From Mesorhizobium sp. LSJC280B00 (GTDB taxonomy: Bacteria; Pseudomonadota; Alphaproteobacteria; Rhizobiales; Rhizobiaceae), in the NCBI RefSeq assembly GCF_000502835.1, contig NZ_AYVL01000004.1, forward strand, positions 501,174-553,084: a DNA stretch of 51,911 bases, given 5' to 3'. The position numbers and the translations under genes are program-made. The notes below the pieces were generated by a model that saw only the letters and a list, made by a program, of their open reading frames with translations, ran no database searches and was not told the DNA's origin. How positions within the stretch are numbered: the stretch's first letter is position 1; the number at the start of each line of letters is the position of its first letter. This document shows, in pieces, positions 8,441-17,985 of the stretch.

Positions 8441-9693
8441 TCCGGGACGCGATCCTGGCCTGCGGCGTGGCCATGTCGTATGCGGCGCAGCTCTCAGTTC
8501 CGGGCTTGCCCTTCGGCTATGGCGAATTGTTTCTCGCGCTTTGGATCATGCTGTCGATCGGGCGGGTGCTCGCCGGCGGTCACTTGGTAGTCAGGCCCGC
8601 CCTGATCCGTGTTGCGGGCTTCTGGCTGATCATCACGCTCGCTCTGGGTATTGGCACCATCGTTGGCTACCTGACCACGGTACTGTATCTGTCGGTGGTG
8701 ATGCACGATGGGGTAGCCTACCTGCTGCTGATCTGCGTCACCTGCCTGGCCGCCGCGGAGCCCGACGCGGATCGCCGTCTGCGCAGTGCTGCCTGGTGGG
8801 TGGTCGCGATTGCGAATGCATGCTTTATTGTTCAGCTGGCACTTGGATGGGGTTGGATCCACCAATCCGGCGTCGATCCCTGGTACTGGGATCGCTTCCG
8901 AGGCTGGTCCGAGAACCCCAACCAGCTCGCGCTCTATTGCGCACTCCTTGGTCCGCTCGCCTTGCATCTTGCGACGACTACAAGCAAGCCGTGGGCGAGG
9001 TTGGCCGGGCTCAGCAGCCTTATCCTGATCATCTATGTCGGAAGGCTGACGAAGAGTGATACCTATCTTTACACGACGGTCCTGGTCGGCCTGATATTTC
9101 TTGGGCTGCGGGTTCGGACATGGCTCGCAGCCGGTGACGGCAAGGTCAGCCTGTCCCGGCAAGTTACCCTCCTGCTGATGATTGGCTTCCTTCCGTTGGC
9201 CATGTCGATGACGCCTTACATCGTCACGGAGGTGGGCAGCGTCGAACAGTTCGCCTTGAGTCTTACCAAGGACAAGGGCGGCGAAGCGACCGCCGAAACC
9301 GCTGCACTTCGAATCCATCTCTGGGGAGATGCATTGGGCAAGGGCCTAACGTCAGGATCCCTGGGCCTTGGTCCTGGCCCGCATCTGGAGCGCCCGCCCA
9401 TTTCCTACAGCCAATTTCTGCCCCGGCCTTTCGAGGCTCACAACACGATTCTCGATCTGTACACTCAAGGTGGTTTGGTTGCGGTCCTGGCCCTGGCCTG
9501 GATTGTCGGCGCGGCGGCTTTATGCGCATGGCGTGCGAAGCTCGATGCCCTGTTCGTGCTGGTGGTGTCGATCGTCATCTTCGGAATGCCACATCTGATC
9601 ATCCGCCATCCAATCGTGTGGTTTGCGCTTACCATTTGCCTTGTTGCCGGAACGCCGCGAACGATTTCGGCAACCTCTAGCGACCTGAGGTGA
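8437..9693 (+). CDS. O-antigen ligase/polymerase (Wzy-like) membrane protein
   Basis: The 418-residue protein has about ten to eleven hydrophobic segments. A large loop between segments near residues 240-340 contains GSLGLGPGPHLERPP and FLPRPFEAHNTILDLYTQGG. The pattern G-PG-H...AHN-L-y-tqGG is characteristic of the Wzy_C/O-antigen-ligase family, in which the Arg/His-rich periplasmic loop takes part in glycan transfer. It probably polymerises the repeat units delivered by the flippase. The ATGA overlap with the glycosyltransferase gene and a GGTGGAG ribosome site indicate translational coupling. Confidence 0.83.
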   Translation: MIRDAILACGVAMSYAAQLSVPGLPFGYGELFLALWIMLSIGRVLAGGHLVVRPALIRVAGFWLIITLALGIGTIVGYLTTVLYLSVVMHDGVAYLLLICVTCLAAAEPDADRRLRSAAWWVVAIANACFIVQLALGWGWIHQSGVDPWYWDRFRGWSENPNQLALYCALLGPLALHLATTTSKPWARLAGLSSLILIIYVGRLTKSDTYLYTTVLVGLIFLGLRVRTWLAAGDGKVSLSRQVTLLLMIGFLPLAMSMTPYIVTEVGSVEQFALSLTKDKGGEATAETAALRIHLWGDALGKGLTSGSLGLGPGPHLERPPISYSQFLPRPFEAHNTILDLYTQGGLVAVLALAWIVGAAALCAWRAKLDALFVLVVSIVIFGMPHLIIRHPIVWFALTICLVAGTPRTISATSSDLR

Positions 9694-9697
9694 TGGC

Positions 9698-11695
9698 ATG
9701 TGTGGGATTACCGGAATTCTCCTTGCACCCGATGCCGCCAACATCAAACCGCTCAGGGCAATTGGCCAGATGACGACGGCCCTTCGTCATCGTGGGCCTG
9801 ATGGCGAAGGCTTCTGGATCAATCGCGAAGCCGGCATTGCCTTCGGCCACCGACGTTTGGCTATAGTCGACCTATCGGAAGCAGGACGCCAGCCGATGCA
9901 TTCGGCAAGTGGCCGATATGCCATTACCTTCAACGGCGAGATCTACAATTTCCGCGATCTGCGCCGCGAGCTTGAAGACGCTGGCCATCGGTTCCGTGGC
10001 GCCAGCGATACCGAAGTGATGCTGTGCGCAATCGAGAGCTGGGGTCTCGACACCGCACTCACGCGCTTCGCTGGCATGTTCGCATTTGGATTGTGGGATC
10101 TAAAGACCAGGACCCTCCATCTCGCCCGCGACCGAATGGGCAAGAAGCCGCTCTATGTTGCTGCAACGCGCGATGCGCTCGTTTTTGCCTCCGAGTTGAA
10201 GGCAATCCATCGTTTTCCAGGTTTCTGTCAGGAGCTCGATCTCGACGCGGCCGCGACAATGCTTTCGAAAGGATGGGTACCGGGAAACTGTTGCATCTGG
10301 CGAGGCGTGTTCAAGCTACCTCCGGGCTCGGTCCTGTCTGTGACGGCGGCGGATTTTGCCGAGGCGCGCAGCGCCGCATCCCTTTCGCAACGCGCCCGAC
10401 ACTGGTGGTCGCTGTCTGAAATCGCCGCGAACGGTCGACAGAATCCAATCGCCGGTACCGACGAAGAACTGACCGATGGACTCGACGATCTGCTTCGACT
10501 TGCCGTCCGGGAACGCATGATAGCCGATGTGCCGCTGGGTGCCTTTCTGTCTGGTGGCCTCGACAGCTCCACGGTTGTGGCGCTGATGCAGGCCCAATCG
10601 CCAAAACCGGTGCGCACATTCACGATCGCTTTCGGAGAAGGCGGGTTTGATGAGGCTCCCCACGCGGCGGAGGTCGCGCGGCACCTGGGCACCGATCATA
10701 CTGAACTCCACCTTTCAGCAGCCGCTGCGCGTGAAGTCATTCCGGAACTGCCGCGGATCTGGGATGAGCCGTTCGCCGATGAATCGCAGATACCGACTTT
10801 GCTCGTGGCGCGGCTCGCTCGCCAGCACGTTACGGTGGCGCTATCAGGCGACGGTGGCGATGAATGCTTCGCCGGTTACGCTCGTCATTTCATGGCTGCG
10901 CGGTTGAAACGACAGCATGCGCTGCCGTCGCCGCTGCGTCACGCGCTTGCTGCAGGGGTCGGATTGCTGGCCCGTGCAGCGCGTCACGATTTCGTCGGCA
11001 AGCTGCCGCTTTCGGCGAGTGGACGGCACGCGCTGCGGAGCGACCGGCTGCATCGCCTCGCTCGGCTGCTCGCTGCGCCAGATGAGGACGAATTGCATCG
11101 ACGGCTGACCGGAGCATCGACCGGGAGCCTCGCACTCCACACGCCGCCCACATCAATTCAAGGGTCCCCCCGGCTTGATGGCCTGCTGTCCCGTCTCTTG
11201 TACGACGACATGGCCGGTTACCTGCCCGACGATATATTGGTGAAGTTGGACCGCGCCAGCATGGCCAATAGCCTCGAAGGCCGGTGCCCGCTTCTCGACC
11301 ATCGGGTTGTCGAATTCGCCTGGCGGCTGCCGGCACATGCGAAGGTCCGCAATGGCAAAGGCAAGTGGCTTCTTCGTCAGCTGCTTAGCCGCTATGTTCC
11401 GCAACGGCTGATCGACCGGCCGAAGCAGGGTTTCGATGTTCCCATAGCAGTCTGGCTGAGCGGCCCGTTGCGCATCTGGGCCAGCGATCTAGTCGCCGAT
11501 ATACGCCTCTCCGGAGATGGGATCTTCGACTTTGCGAAGGTCGAAACCTGCTGGCGCGACCATCTTGACGGAAGACAGGATCATTCTCGCGATTTGTGGC
11601 CCGCGTTGATGTTCCAGGCCTGGCGCAACGAGGCCGGGCGGTCCGCCGGGCCGGCAACGGGCATGTCCACAGCGCTCGAACTGACAGGAGTATGA
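9698..11695 (+). CDS. asnB: Asparagine synthase-like glutamine-dependent amidotransferase in the EPS operon
   Basis: Class II glutamine amidotransferase and ATP-pyrophosphatase fusion of 665 residues. The nucleophile Cys2 is intact (MCGITGIL); the glutaminase domain shows ALRHRGPDGEGFW, TFNGEIYNFRDLR and SDTEVMLCA. The synthetase domain has the PP-loop FLSGGLDSSTVVAL near residue 290, then VALSGDGGDECFAGY and EGRCPLLDHRVVEFAW. The lysine that follows the glutaminase domain (DRMGKKPLYV) is present, so the enzyme looks complete. Because it lies between the polymerase and co-polymerase genes in a coupled operon, it more likely amidates a sugar acid or related carboxyl group of the polymer than makes free asparagine. 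A GAGG ribosome site lies six bases before the ATG. Confidence 0.9.
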   Translation: MCGITGILLAPDAANIKPLRAIGQMTTALRHRGPDGEGFWINREAGIAFGHRRLAIVDLSEAGRQPMHSASGRYAITFNGEIYNFRDLRRELEDAGHRFRGASDTEVMLCAIESWGLDTALTRFAGMFAFGLWDLKTRTLHLARDRMGKKPLYVAATRDALVFASELKAIHRFPGFCQELDLDAAATMLSKGWVPGNCCIWRGVFKLPPGSVLSVTAADFAEARSAASLSQRARHWWSLSEIAANGRQNPIAGTDEELTDGLDDLLRLAVRERMIADVPLGAFLSGGLDSSTVVALMQAQSPKPVRTFTIAFGEGGFDEAPHAAEVARHLGTDHTELHLSAAAAREVIPELPRIWDEPFADESQIPTLLVARLARQHVTVALSGDGGDECFAGYARHFMAARLKRQHALPSPLRHALAAGVGLLARAARHDFVGKLPLSASGRHALRSDRLHRLARLLAAPDEDELHRRLTGASTGSLALHTPPTSIQGSPRLDGLLSRLLYDDMAGYLPDDILVKLDRASMANSLEGRCPLLDHRVVEFAWRLPAHAKVRNGKGKWLLRQLLSRYVPQRLIDRPKQGFDVPIAVWLSGPLRIWASDLVADIRLSGDGIFDFAKVETCWRDHLDGRQDHSRDLWPALMFQAWRNEAGRSAGPATGMSTALELTGV

Positions 11696-11696
11696 G

Positions 11697-13913
11697 ATGG
11701 AAGGTTCCATAGTCAGCCGAATTCACCTTCCGCGCGCCACTGAAATGCACGTGCCGACGCGCGAGATCAATCCGCGCATGAGGCCATTCCTGCGCGAACA
11801 GGTCGACGCGCAGACCCCCTTCCATCAACTCCTCATTACCATCGCGAGGAGAAAATGGTTCCTGCTTGCAATGGTGATTTTGGGCGGAGTGTTGGCTGGG
11901 CTTGCGGGTTTTGTGCGTCCTGTCCTGTTCGAGGCGACCGCACAGGTGATTGTCGATGCTCCTGGCAGGAACGCGGCTCCCGGAGGTGCGGATTCTGCTC
12001 AGGAGATGCTGGATGCGAGCATTGATGACCACTTAACCATGCTCTCTTCGCAGGGGCATCTGCGTCGCCTGGTGGCAGCCCTACGCGAGACAAAGATCGG
12101 CAACATTGCTGAGCAAGGTGATGTCGGAAATTCCCGCGCCGCCCCGGTAGGCGGCAACCTGCAGAACATACGCACCTTCGCAGCTGGTCTGCTAGAAAGG
12201 ATTTGGCCGCAGGGCAGGCCGGAGGCGGCCGATGCAGCCGAACTCAAGGCATTGCGGAAGGGCATGAGGGTTGGACAGGAACTGAGATCAAGGGTGATCA
12301 CCGTCGGCTTCACCGACGACGATCCGGCGCGAGCCGCCCTGGTGGCCAATACGTTCGTCCAAGTATACATCGACGATCTCGCACAGAAGCGCAGGGCGTC
12401 AGACAGGCTGGAACTCGCCTCGATCGTCGCCAGCCTGCCGGTCGTACAAAGCGACTTGGCGAAAGCGACCGACCGCCTGGAAAAGTATCGACTGAGCCAT
12501 GGCGCGGTCGATCAGGGTGCGGCGGATAACGCTGCCAAGGAGACAGCCGAACTTAGTCAGCAGATATCCTTGTCGAAAGCGGATCTCTCAGCGACGGAAT
12601 CTCGCCTTCAGCACATCGAGGCTTTGCGAGAGGAAGGAGCATCGGTGGCGGCGCTCGCCGAAGCGATCGGGTCTCCGGTATTGGCCGACATGGCGGCCCG
12701 CCAAGCCAACGACAATGCGGATGTGGGCCTTAGCACTGCGATCAACGGCGAGATCGAACAAGGCACTGCTCGCATTGCGGCGGAGGGGAACATCTACCGT
12801 GCCCAGATCGCTGCTCTGGAGGGCCGTAAGAATGTGCTCGATGCGGTGGTGGCCGACACAGCCGGCCGGCTTTCCGGCTTGCGTGCGCTCGAGCCGCAGG
12901 TCAGCATCCTGACGCAGCGATACAACCAGCTTCTCACCCAACAACAGGATCTGGTGCAGCGCATCGCAACTCCCTTGCCCGGGGTCTCGATCCTTTCAGC
13001 GGCATGGCCGCCAACGAATCCAAAAACCCTGCCGCCCATCTTTCTTATTCCGCCCGGCATGATCGTGTTTGGCCTCATTGGCGGGGTCTTCGTCTTGGTC
13101 CGCAGCCGTCTCAATCAGACCTTGCGCGGCGGGGCCGAAGCTGAAGCCGCGCTCGGGGTCCCGTGCCTGGGGCTGATACCGGAAGCGCCCACATTACACG
13201 CGAAACGACTACAGCAGCTGGTTCTCGGCCAGCAAAACTGCAGCTACAGCCGAGCCGTCACTTCTCTCCTTGTCACCGTGGCTCTCAACAAAGCGAGAGG
13301 CCGTGCGTCGCACGTCATCCTCGTCACGTCCAGCGTCCGGCATGATGGCAAGACCGAGCTCGCATGGAGCCTCGCCTTGGCAGCTACCCGACTTGGGGGA
13401 CGAGTGCTTTTTCTCGATCTTGACGGCACGGGCGCCCGCCTCACGAACGAGTTTCTGAACGAATTCGGTGCGTTCAAGCCGCATAAATCCTTTGGAGACT
13501 ATATGAGCGACCGTTGTCCGCTGCACGACGCGGTCACGGGAATGCCTGAAATTGGAATTGACTTCATGGCACTCGCACCATCAGAGGATCTGCTGCCGCA
13601 ACTGTCCATGATCGACGGGTCCCTGGTCACAGATGAGCTGCGCTCGATGTACAGCATCGTCATCATAAATGGACCGCTGGGACTTGGAGGACCTGAGGCC
13701 AGGCTACTGACGGGCTGGGCTGACGCAGTTCTTTTTGCTGTTCGCTGGGCCAGGACGCGTCGCAGCATCGCGCGTGGTGTTCTGCAGTTGCTGACGGAGG
13801 ACGAGACGGCTCAGGTCCCCGTAGGCAGCGTTCTCACGCAGGTCAATCTTAGGAAACACGCCGGCTACCGGTTTGGGGACAGCGCGGATCTCTTGCTCGA
13901 GAGAACATCATGA
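11697..13913 (+). CDS. Wzc-like polysaccharide co-polymerase with degenerate BY-kinase domain
   Basis: The 738-residue protein has a first membrane segment at about 54-76, a long periplasmic part with coiled coil (about 220-420), the co-polymerase Pro-rich stretch PPTNPKTLPP (438-447), a second membrane segment (about 448-468), and a cytoplasmic kinase-like domain. That domain keeps the GKT of Walker A in SSVRHDGKTELA (545-556) and Walker A' RVLFLDLDG (569-577). The usual PGEGK is replaced by RHDGK, and the C-terminal tail has a single Tyr where Wzc-type kinases carry a Tyr cluster. It should set chain length and link polymerase to the ExoF-like export pore; whether it autophosphorylates is doubtful. 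The start has an AGGAG site 7 bases upstream, one base after the AsnB stop. Confidence 0.85.
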   Translation: MEGSIVSRIHLPRATEMHVPTREINPRMRPFLREQVDAQTPFHQLLITIARRKWFLLAMVILGGVLAGLAGFVRPVLFEATAQVIVDAPGRNAAPGGADSAQEMLDASIDDHLTMLSSQGHLRRLVAALRETKIGNIAEQGDVGNSRAAPVGGNLQNIRTFAAGLLERIWPQGRPEAADAAELKALRKGMRVGQELRSRVITVGFTDDDPARAALVANTFVQVYIDDLAQKRRASDRLELASIVASLPVVQSDLAKATDRLEKYRLSHGAVDQGAADNAAKETAELSQQISLSKADLSATESRLQHIEALREEGASVAALAEAIGSPVLADMAARQANDNADVGLSTAINGEIEQGTARIAAEGNIYRAQIAALEGRKNVLDAVVADTAGRLSGLRALEPQVSILTQRYNQLLTQQQDLVQRIATPLPGVSILSAAWPPTNPKTLPPIFLIPPGMIVFGLIGGVFVLVRSRLNQTLRGGAEAEAALGVPCLGLIPEAPTLHAKRLQQLVLGQQNCSYSRAVTSLLVTVALNKARGRASHVILVTSSVRHDGKTELAWSLALAATRLGGRVLFLDLDGTGARLTNEFLNEFGAFKPHKSFGDYMSDRCPLHDAVTGMPEIGIDFMALAPSEDLLPQLSMIDGSLVTDELRSMYSIVIINGPLGLGGPEARLLTGWADAVLFAVRWARTRRSIARGVLQLLTEDETAQVPVGSVLTQVNLRKHAGYRFGDSADLLLERTS

Positions 13914-15487
13914 ATGTCACATGCGGGATTCCGCGTAACGACCGCCACGGCATTCGACCTGTCGAGCGGAAGATAATATCGACGATCTCGCAGTCCGGAG
14001 CAGGGTCCGCGGCCAAAGGCGATCAAGGCGATGAAATGCGCGACGCCGGCGCAAAAGACATCGACGATTTCAGCGATCCGAAGCTCGCCCGCTTCCCTGC
14101 GGCCTCCGTTGCTCCAACGAATATGGTTTTGCCGCACAAGGAGGACACGGGCCGGGGTCTCGGCTATGCCAGCATCTTCGCTCTTTTGGTCTATATCGGG
14201 GGTGCGGGCTTGACCAGCTTGGCGCAGTTATTGATTGCGCGCATCGTTGGCTCCACCAGCTATGGCATCTACTCCTATGTTCTGGCCTGGACCTCGGTGC
14301 TTGCCTATCTTGCAACGCTTGGTTTCCACGTATCCTTGTTGCGTTTCGTCTCCGCCTACAGTGCCAAAGGGCGGCTTGACCTGGTACACGGCGTAATCAG
14401 GTTTGCTCTGCAGAGGTCGCTGGCGGCGGCGACACTATTCGGCATCGTTGGCGCCGCCTTGATCTTTTTCTTTTCAGATCCTTCTCACAAGGAGCTTCAA
14501 ATCAGCCAGCTGCTAGGCATGGCAGCAGTGCCTTTGGTCACGGCCTACGCTTTGGGCGCAACACTTGTTCGTGCTTTCGGCGGCGGTGTCTCGGCCCTCC
14601 TGCCGGAACGCATAGTGCGCGACGGCCTCTTGTTGACGTTACTGGGAATGGCGGGCTTATCCGGATCATGGACCCCCAACGCACCCTTGGTGATGCAGGC
14701 GGTGCTGGCAAGTTCAGCCATCACGGTCGGCCTGGTGTTCGTCATGGCGACAAAATTTCAGCCGCCTGGCTTGCGGCAGGTTCAGCCAGGCGACGAGTCG
14801 CGGGAATGGTGGTCCGCGGTTCCGCCAATGATGCTCATGGCTGGGCTCGATGTTTTCATCAGCCGGGCCGGAGTCATGGTGCTGGGCTGGACGCATCACA
14901 TTCGCGAAGCAGGCATTTTCGCATTGGGATTGAACGTCGCCTTGCTTGTGAGCCTTTCCCTGGTTGCCGTCTCTACGATGTTTGCGCCGACAGCGGCCGC
15001 CCTTCATGCCCGAGGCGATCGGCTGGCTCTGCAGCAGCTGTTTTCACGGGCCGCCCTACTTTCCTCTGGTGGGGCTTTAACGATGGCCATCCCGATGCTT
15101 GCGATTATTGAACCTCTGTTGAGCTGGTTCGGCGGGGATTTCAGTACCGCGGCACCCGTCGCGCGGATACTCATTCTCGGATATGTCTTTGTCGCGCTGT
15201 GCGGACCCCAGATGCTCCTCTTGATGATGACCGGAAACGAATGGGCGGCAGCCGCAACCATGATCGTCGGCGCTGCGGCCAGTATCATAGGCTGTGCCAC
15301 AGGAATTGCGCTCTACGGCGCGCCGGGCGCCGCAGTGGGCCTCGCGCTTGCGTTGGCGATTTGGAATGTGGCGATGTCGATCTACATCAGCAAACGGCTG
15401 AAAATTATCCCTGGGCTGATCTTTGCGCTAACATCGTTCAGAACGCACGCAGTCGAAGGCCAGCGGCGACATTGGTTCCTGCGCTGA
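13910..15487 (+). CDS. Oligosaccharide flippase (Wzx-like, MATE/MVF superfamily)
   Basis: This 525-residue protein has twelve or more hydrophobic segments beginning near residue 80 (YASIFALLVYIGGAGLTSL). The early motif ARIVGSTSYGIYSYVLAW is typical of the polysaccharide synthesis flippase family, where G-x-x-x-Y-G-x-Y marks the first helix pair. The first 75 residues are hydrophilic and variable, and an internal ATG near 14032 could be an alternative start. The annotated ATG overlaps the stop of the co-polymerase gene by four bases, which suggests coupling. The likely role is moving the lipid-linked repeat unit across the inner membrane for polymerisation. Confidence 0.85.
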   Translation: MNVTCGIPRNDRHGIRPVERKIISTISQSGAGSAAKGDQGDEMRDAGAKDIDDFSDPKLARFPAASVAPTNMVLPHKEDTGRGLGYASIFALLVYIGGAGLTSLAQLLIARIVGSTSYGIYSYVLAWTSVLAYLATLGFHVSLLRFVSAYSAKGRLDLVHGVIRFALQRSLAAATLFGIVGAALIFFFSDPSHKELQISQLLGMAAVPLVTAYALGATLVRAFGGGVSALLPERIVRDGLLLTLLGMAGLSGSWTPNAPLVMQAVLASSAITVGLVFVMATKFQPPGLRQVQPGDESREWWSAVPPMMLMAGLDVFISRAGVMVLGWTHHIREAGIFALGLNVALLVSLSLVAVSTMFAPTAAALHARGDRLALQQLFSRAALLSSGGALTMAIPMLAIIEPLLSWFGGDFSTAAPVARILILGYVFVALCGPQMLLLMMTGNEWAAAATMIVGAAASIIGCATGIALYGAPGAAVGLALALAIWNVAMSIYISKRLKIIPGLIFALTSFRTHAVEGQRRHWFLR

Positions 15488-15636
15488 TTTGAGACCGTCG
15501 CGCCCCGATACGCGACGGCATCAGCGTTCAGGAATTTCGAGTCCAGGGTTGTGTCGGATAGAGGCTGGCGAGTGCGGCTTTGTGGCCGACGCGTTACGCG
15601 CCGAGTGGCAGATCATCGCCCGACAGGGCCCGCGGC

Positions 15637-16797
15637 CTACACGGTGGCCTCATTCACCAACGTCTGTTGCCGTATGCTGGCCGCGGCATCCGTTCCATGA
15701 AAGTCCCGGTACCATTCGACAAAGCGTCGCACTCCGTCCTCTAGCGGTGTTGCCGGGGCGAAGCCGACGGCCTGGCGAAGATCGCTGACGTCGGCGCGCG
15801 TCTCCAGAACGTCGCCAGGCGGCAACGGCACATCCACGCGAACTGCCCGCCTGCCAAGAGCGGTCTCGATGATCGAAATCAGCCGGTTGATCTCCTCGGG
15901 CCGGTCGTTGCCGATATTGTAGACGCGATACGGCGCGGAACTTGTGGCAGGGTCGGCGGTGCAAGGGTCCCAATTCGGATCCGGCTGCGGCGGTGTAGCA
16001 AGTGCTCGAACCACGCCCTCAGCGATATCGTCGATATAGGTGAAATCTCGCCACACGCGGCCGGCATTGGCTACTTCAATTGGTTTGCTCTCGACGATCG
16101 CGCGCGTGAACAAGTAGACGGCCATGTCGGGCCTGCCCCAAGGGCCATAAACGGTGAAGAAGCGCAGTCCGGTCACGGGCAGGCCGAACAAATGGCTGTA
16201 TGAATGCGCCATGAATTCATTCGAACGCTTGGTGGCGGCGTAGAAGCTGACGGGATGATCGGCGCCGTGATTTTCGGAAAACGGTATGGTTCGATTCAAG
16301 CCGTAGACGGAGCTCGAAGAGGCGTAGACGAGATGACCGACGCCATGATGCCGGCAGCCCTCAAGGACGTTGAGAAACGCCACTATATTCGATTGCACAT
16401 AGGCGTGCGGGTCAACAAGTGAATGACGCACGCCGGCCTGAGCCGCGAGATGGACGAGGTGTGAGGGGCGAACGTTTGAAAACAGCAACTGAACGCGCGC
16501 GGCATCCGCCAGATCCATTCGTACCGGCGTGAACTTCGCCTCGCTACAGAGGCGTGCAAACCGCGCTTCCTTGAGCCGCAGATCGTAATAGGGCGTGAAA
16601 TTGTCGACGCCCACGACTTTGACACCAAGACGCAAAAGCCGTGAGGCCACGTGAAAACCAATGAAGCCTGCGGCGCCGGTGACGACGATCGGTCCTGTCC
16701 GTGCAAGTTTCTTCACCGCGCGGTCCGAACGGGATCGAGCGATTTCCATCTTCTCCGCTGCGGCAAGGACAGAATCGCTGCATAGATCGTTGTCCAC
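15637..16797 (-). CDS. NAD-dependent epimerase, UDP-glucuronate 4-epimerase-like
   Basis: Extended short-chain dehydrogenase of 386 residues. The NAD-binding VVTGAAGFIGFHVASRLL lies near residue 38; then come VDNFTPYYDLRLKEAR, the YASSSSVYG strand and the catalytic SFYAATKRSNE (Tyr-x3-Lys), followed by GLRFFTVYGPWGRPDMA. The NFTPYYDLRLK and TVYGPWGRPDMA patterns are typical of UDP-glucuronate 4-epimerases (LspL/CapI type), which make UDP-galacturonate for surface polysaccharides. A uronic acid would give the AsnB-like enzyme of the facing operon a carboxyl group to amidate. The first 34 residues are extra; the GTG at 16797 has an AAAGG site six bases upstream, but ATG 16749 with GGAG just upstream is also possible. 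Convergent with the flippase gene. Confidence 0.85.
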   Translation of the reverse strand: MDNDLCSDSVLAAAEKMEIARSRSDRAVKKLARTGPIVVTGAAGFIGFHVASRLLRLGVKVVGVDNFTPYYDLRLKEARFARLCSEAKFTPVRMDLADAARVQLLFSNVRPSHLVHLAAQAGVRHSLVDPHAYVQSNIVAFLNVLEGCRHHGVGHLVYASSSSVYGLNRTIPFSENHGADHPVSFYAATKRSNEFMAHSYSHLFGLPVTGLRFFTVYGPWGRPDMAVYLFTRAIVESKPIEVANAGRVWRDFTYIDDIAEGVVRALATPPQPDPNWDPCTADPATSSAPYRVYNIGNDRPEEINRLISIIETALGRRAVRVDVPLPPGDVLETRADVSDLRQAVGFAPATPLEDGVRRFVEWYRDFHGTDAAASIRQQTLVNEATV

Positions 16798-16994
16798 TTG
16801 TCGCCTTTCGAAATCCGTTCGACAGTACCGAATAGCCGGTCCGGGATTGCGGCTTCCGATATTTACGCTGGCGCATCGAACCTAGTGGAGTGCGCAATGC
16901 GGTGCACGACCTGCCAAGTCATGACACGCCAACTTGCGTAGTTTGAATCCCGGGCGGATGCCGACGTCCGGCGATTGGATCTAAGTGGCCGGCC

Positions 16995-17705
16995 TTACGG
17001 CAGGACCGAAATACGCCCAAGAAGGGCCACCAGTTCCGCCTGGCGTTTTGTTTCGGTCTTGGCGAACAGCGAGGCAAGCTGGGAACGGATCGTGGTGCGG
17101 CTGAGACGCCAGCTGCGAGCGATCTCCAAAGGTGCGTCGCCCTGGGCCAAGCGCAAGGCGAGGTGCGTTTCTGCGCTCGTCAAGCCAAACATTCTTTGCA
17201 GCGTCCGAGGATTTGGCCCCGACCTGTTGTCGCGATCCAGCAGCGCCACAATGCTCGTTCCGTCGGGAGCGATAACGCCGTTCTCGTTCAGTATCACCGG
17301 TCGGTCGCCCCTGCTGCGGATCACCACCCAAGACAACGAGCCCGGCAGGAATTGGCCCGGAACATTCGCGATCAGCCGCCTTAGGGCGGCCGTAAGTCCG
17401 CTCGCCGTGTCGGCCGCTTCGCCCTGGCGCTCAAGCGTGGTTTGGGCGGCTGCGTTCCACTCGACTACTTTTCTTTCGCGATTCAGCACGAGATAGCCAC
17501 AGCCAATGCGATCAAGCACGCCGGTTATGGATTCCAGACTGCGGCCTTTTGGTTCGGCGAACCTTGCGTCCAATGGATCCGATGCGCGATCGGGAAGGTG
17601 ACCAGAAGAGGGCCGCGTATTCCGCGCTTCAAAATCATACTTGGTCCTCGTAACAATGTACCGATTGCTCGAAGAAGCATCGACCTGTCTATCGATCAGA
17701 TTCAT
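16995..17705 (-). CDS. LuxR-type HTH regulator with PAS-like N-terminal domain
   Basis: The 236-residue protein ends in a GerE/LuxR helix-turn-helix: FGLTSAETHLALRLAQGD, then APLEIARSWRLSRTTIRSQL and LFAKTETKRQAELVAL. The middle part (about 60-150) reads like a PAS fold: VLDRIGCGYLVLNRERKVVEWN and later GVIAPDGTSIVALLDRD. There is no receiver domain with a phosphorylatable Asp. This layout is common in alphaproteobacterial regulators of motility and exopolysaccharide. The ATG at 17705 follows AGGGG by several bases. It diverges from the histidine kinase gene and shares with it a 280-bp intergenic region with a palindrome and direct repeats. Confidence 0.8.
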   Translation of the reverse strand: MNLIDRQVDASSSNRYIVTRTKYDFEARNTRPSSGHLPDRASDPLDARFAEPKGRSLESITGVLDRIGCGYLVLNRERKVVEWNAAAQTTLERQGEAADTASGLTAALRRLIANVPGQFLPGSLSWVVIRSRGDRPVILNENGVIAPDGTSIVALLDRDNRSGPNPRTLQRMFGLTSAETHLALRLAQGDAPLEIARSWRLSRTTIRSQLASLFAKTETKRQAELVALLGRISVLP

Positions 17706-17985
17706 TTTCTACCCCTAACCCAAAGTTTCACACGCCCGAAATAAGTATTCGGGATTCATGTAGTCTTCTATGTGTAGCTGGATTCTAGTCTTCTATGCGC
17801 TGACGGATAATACGTTCATCACCACCTTGAAAACTTAATATGATCCGACAGTTCTAAGGCAGCTCTTAGGCCCCGCTGCGTCCGATAAAATGCGCGCTAT
17901 GATAGCGGTATGGCAATCCGGCAGTGGTACTAAGCTGTACGTTTTTTGCTCTAGTCTCGACGGGCTAGTCAGAAGGTTGTAGTCT
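17706..17985. promoter_or_regulatory. Divergent regulatory region with palindrome and direct repeats
   Basis: Between the LuxR-type regulator and the kinase gene lies a perfect 6-bp inverted repeat CCCGAA-N7-TTCGGG (17735-17753), and next to it two direct copies of TAGTCTTCTATG (17761-17772 and 17786-17797), 25 bases apart. Palindromes of this size are usual for LuxR-family dimers, so autoregulation is plausible. The region is more AT-rich than its flanks. No experimental link is implied. Confidence 0.5.
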
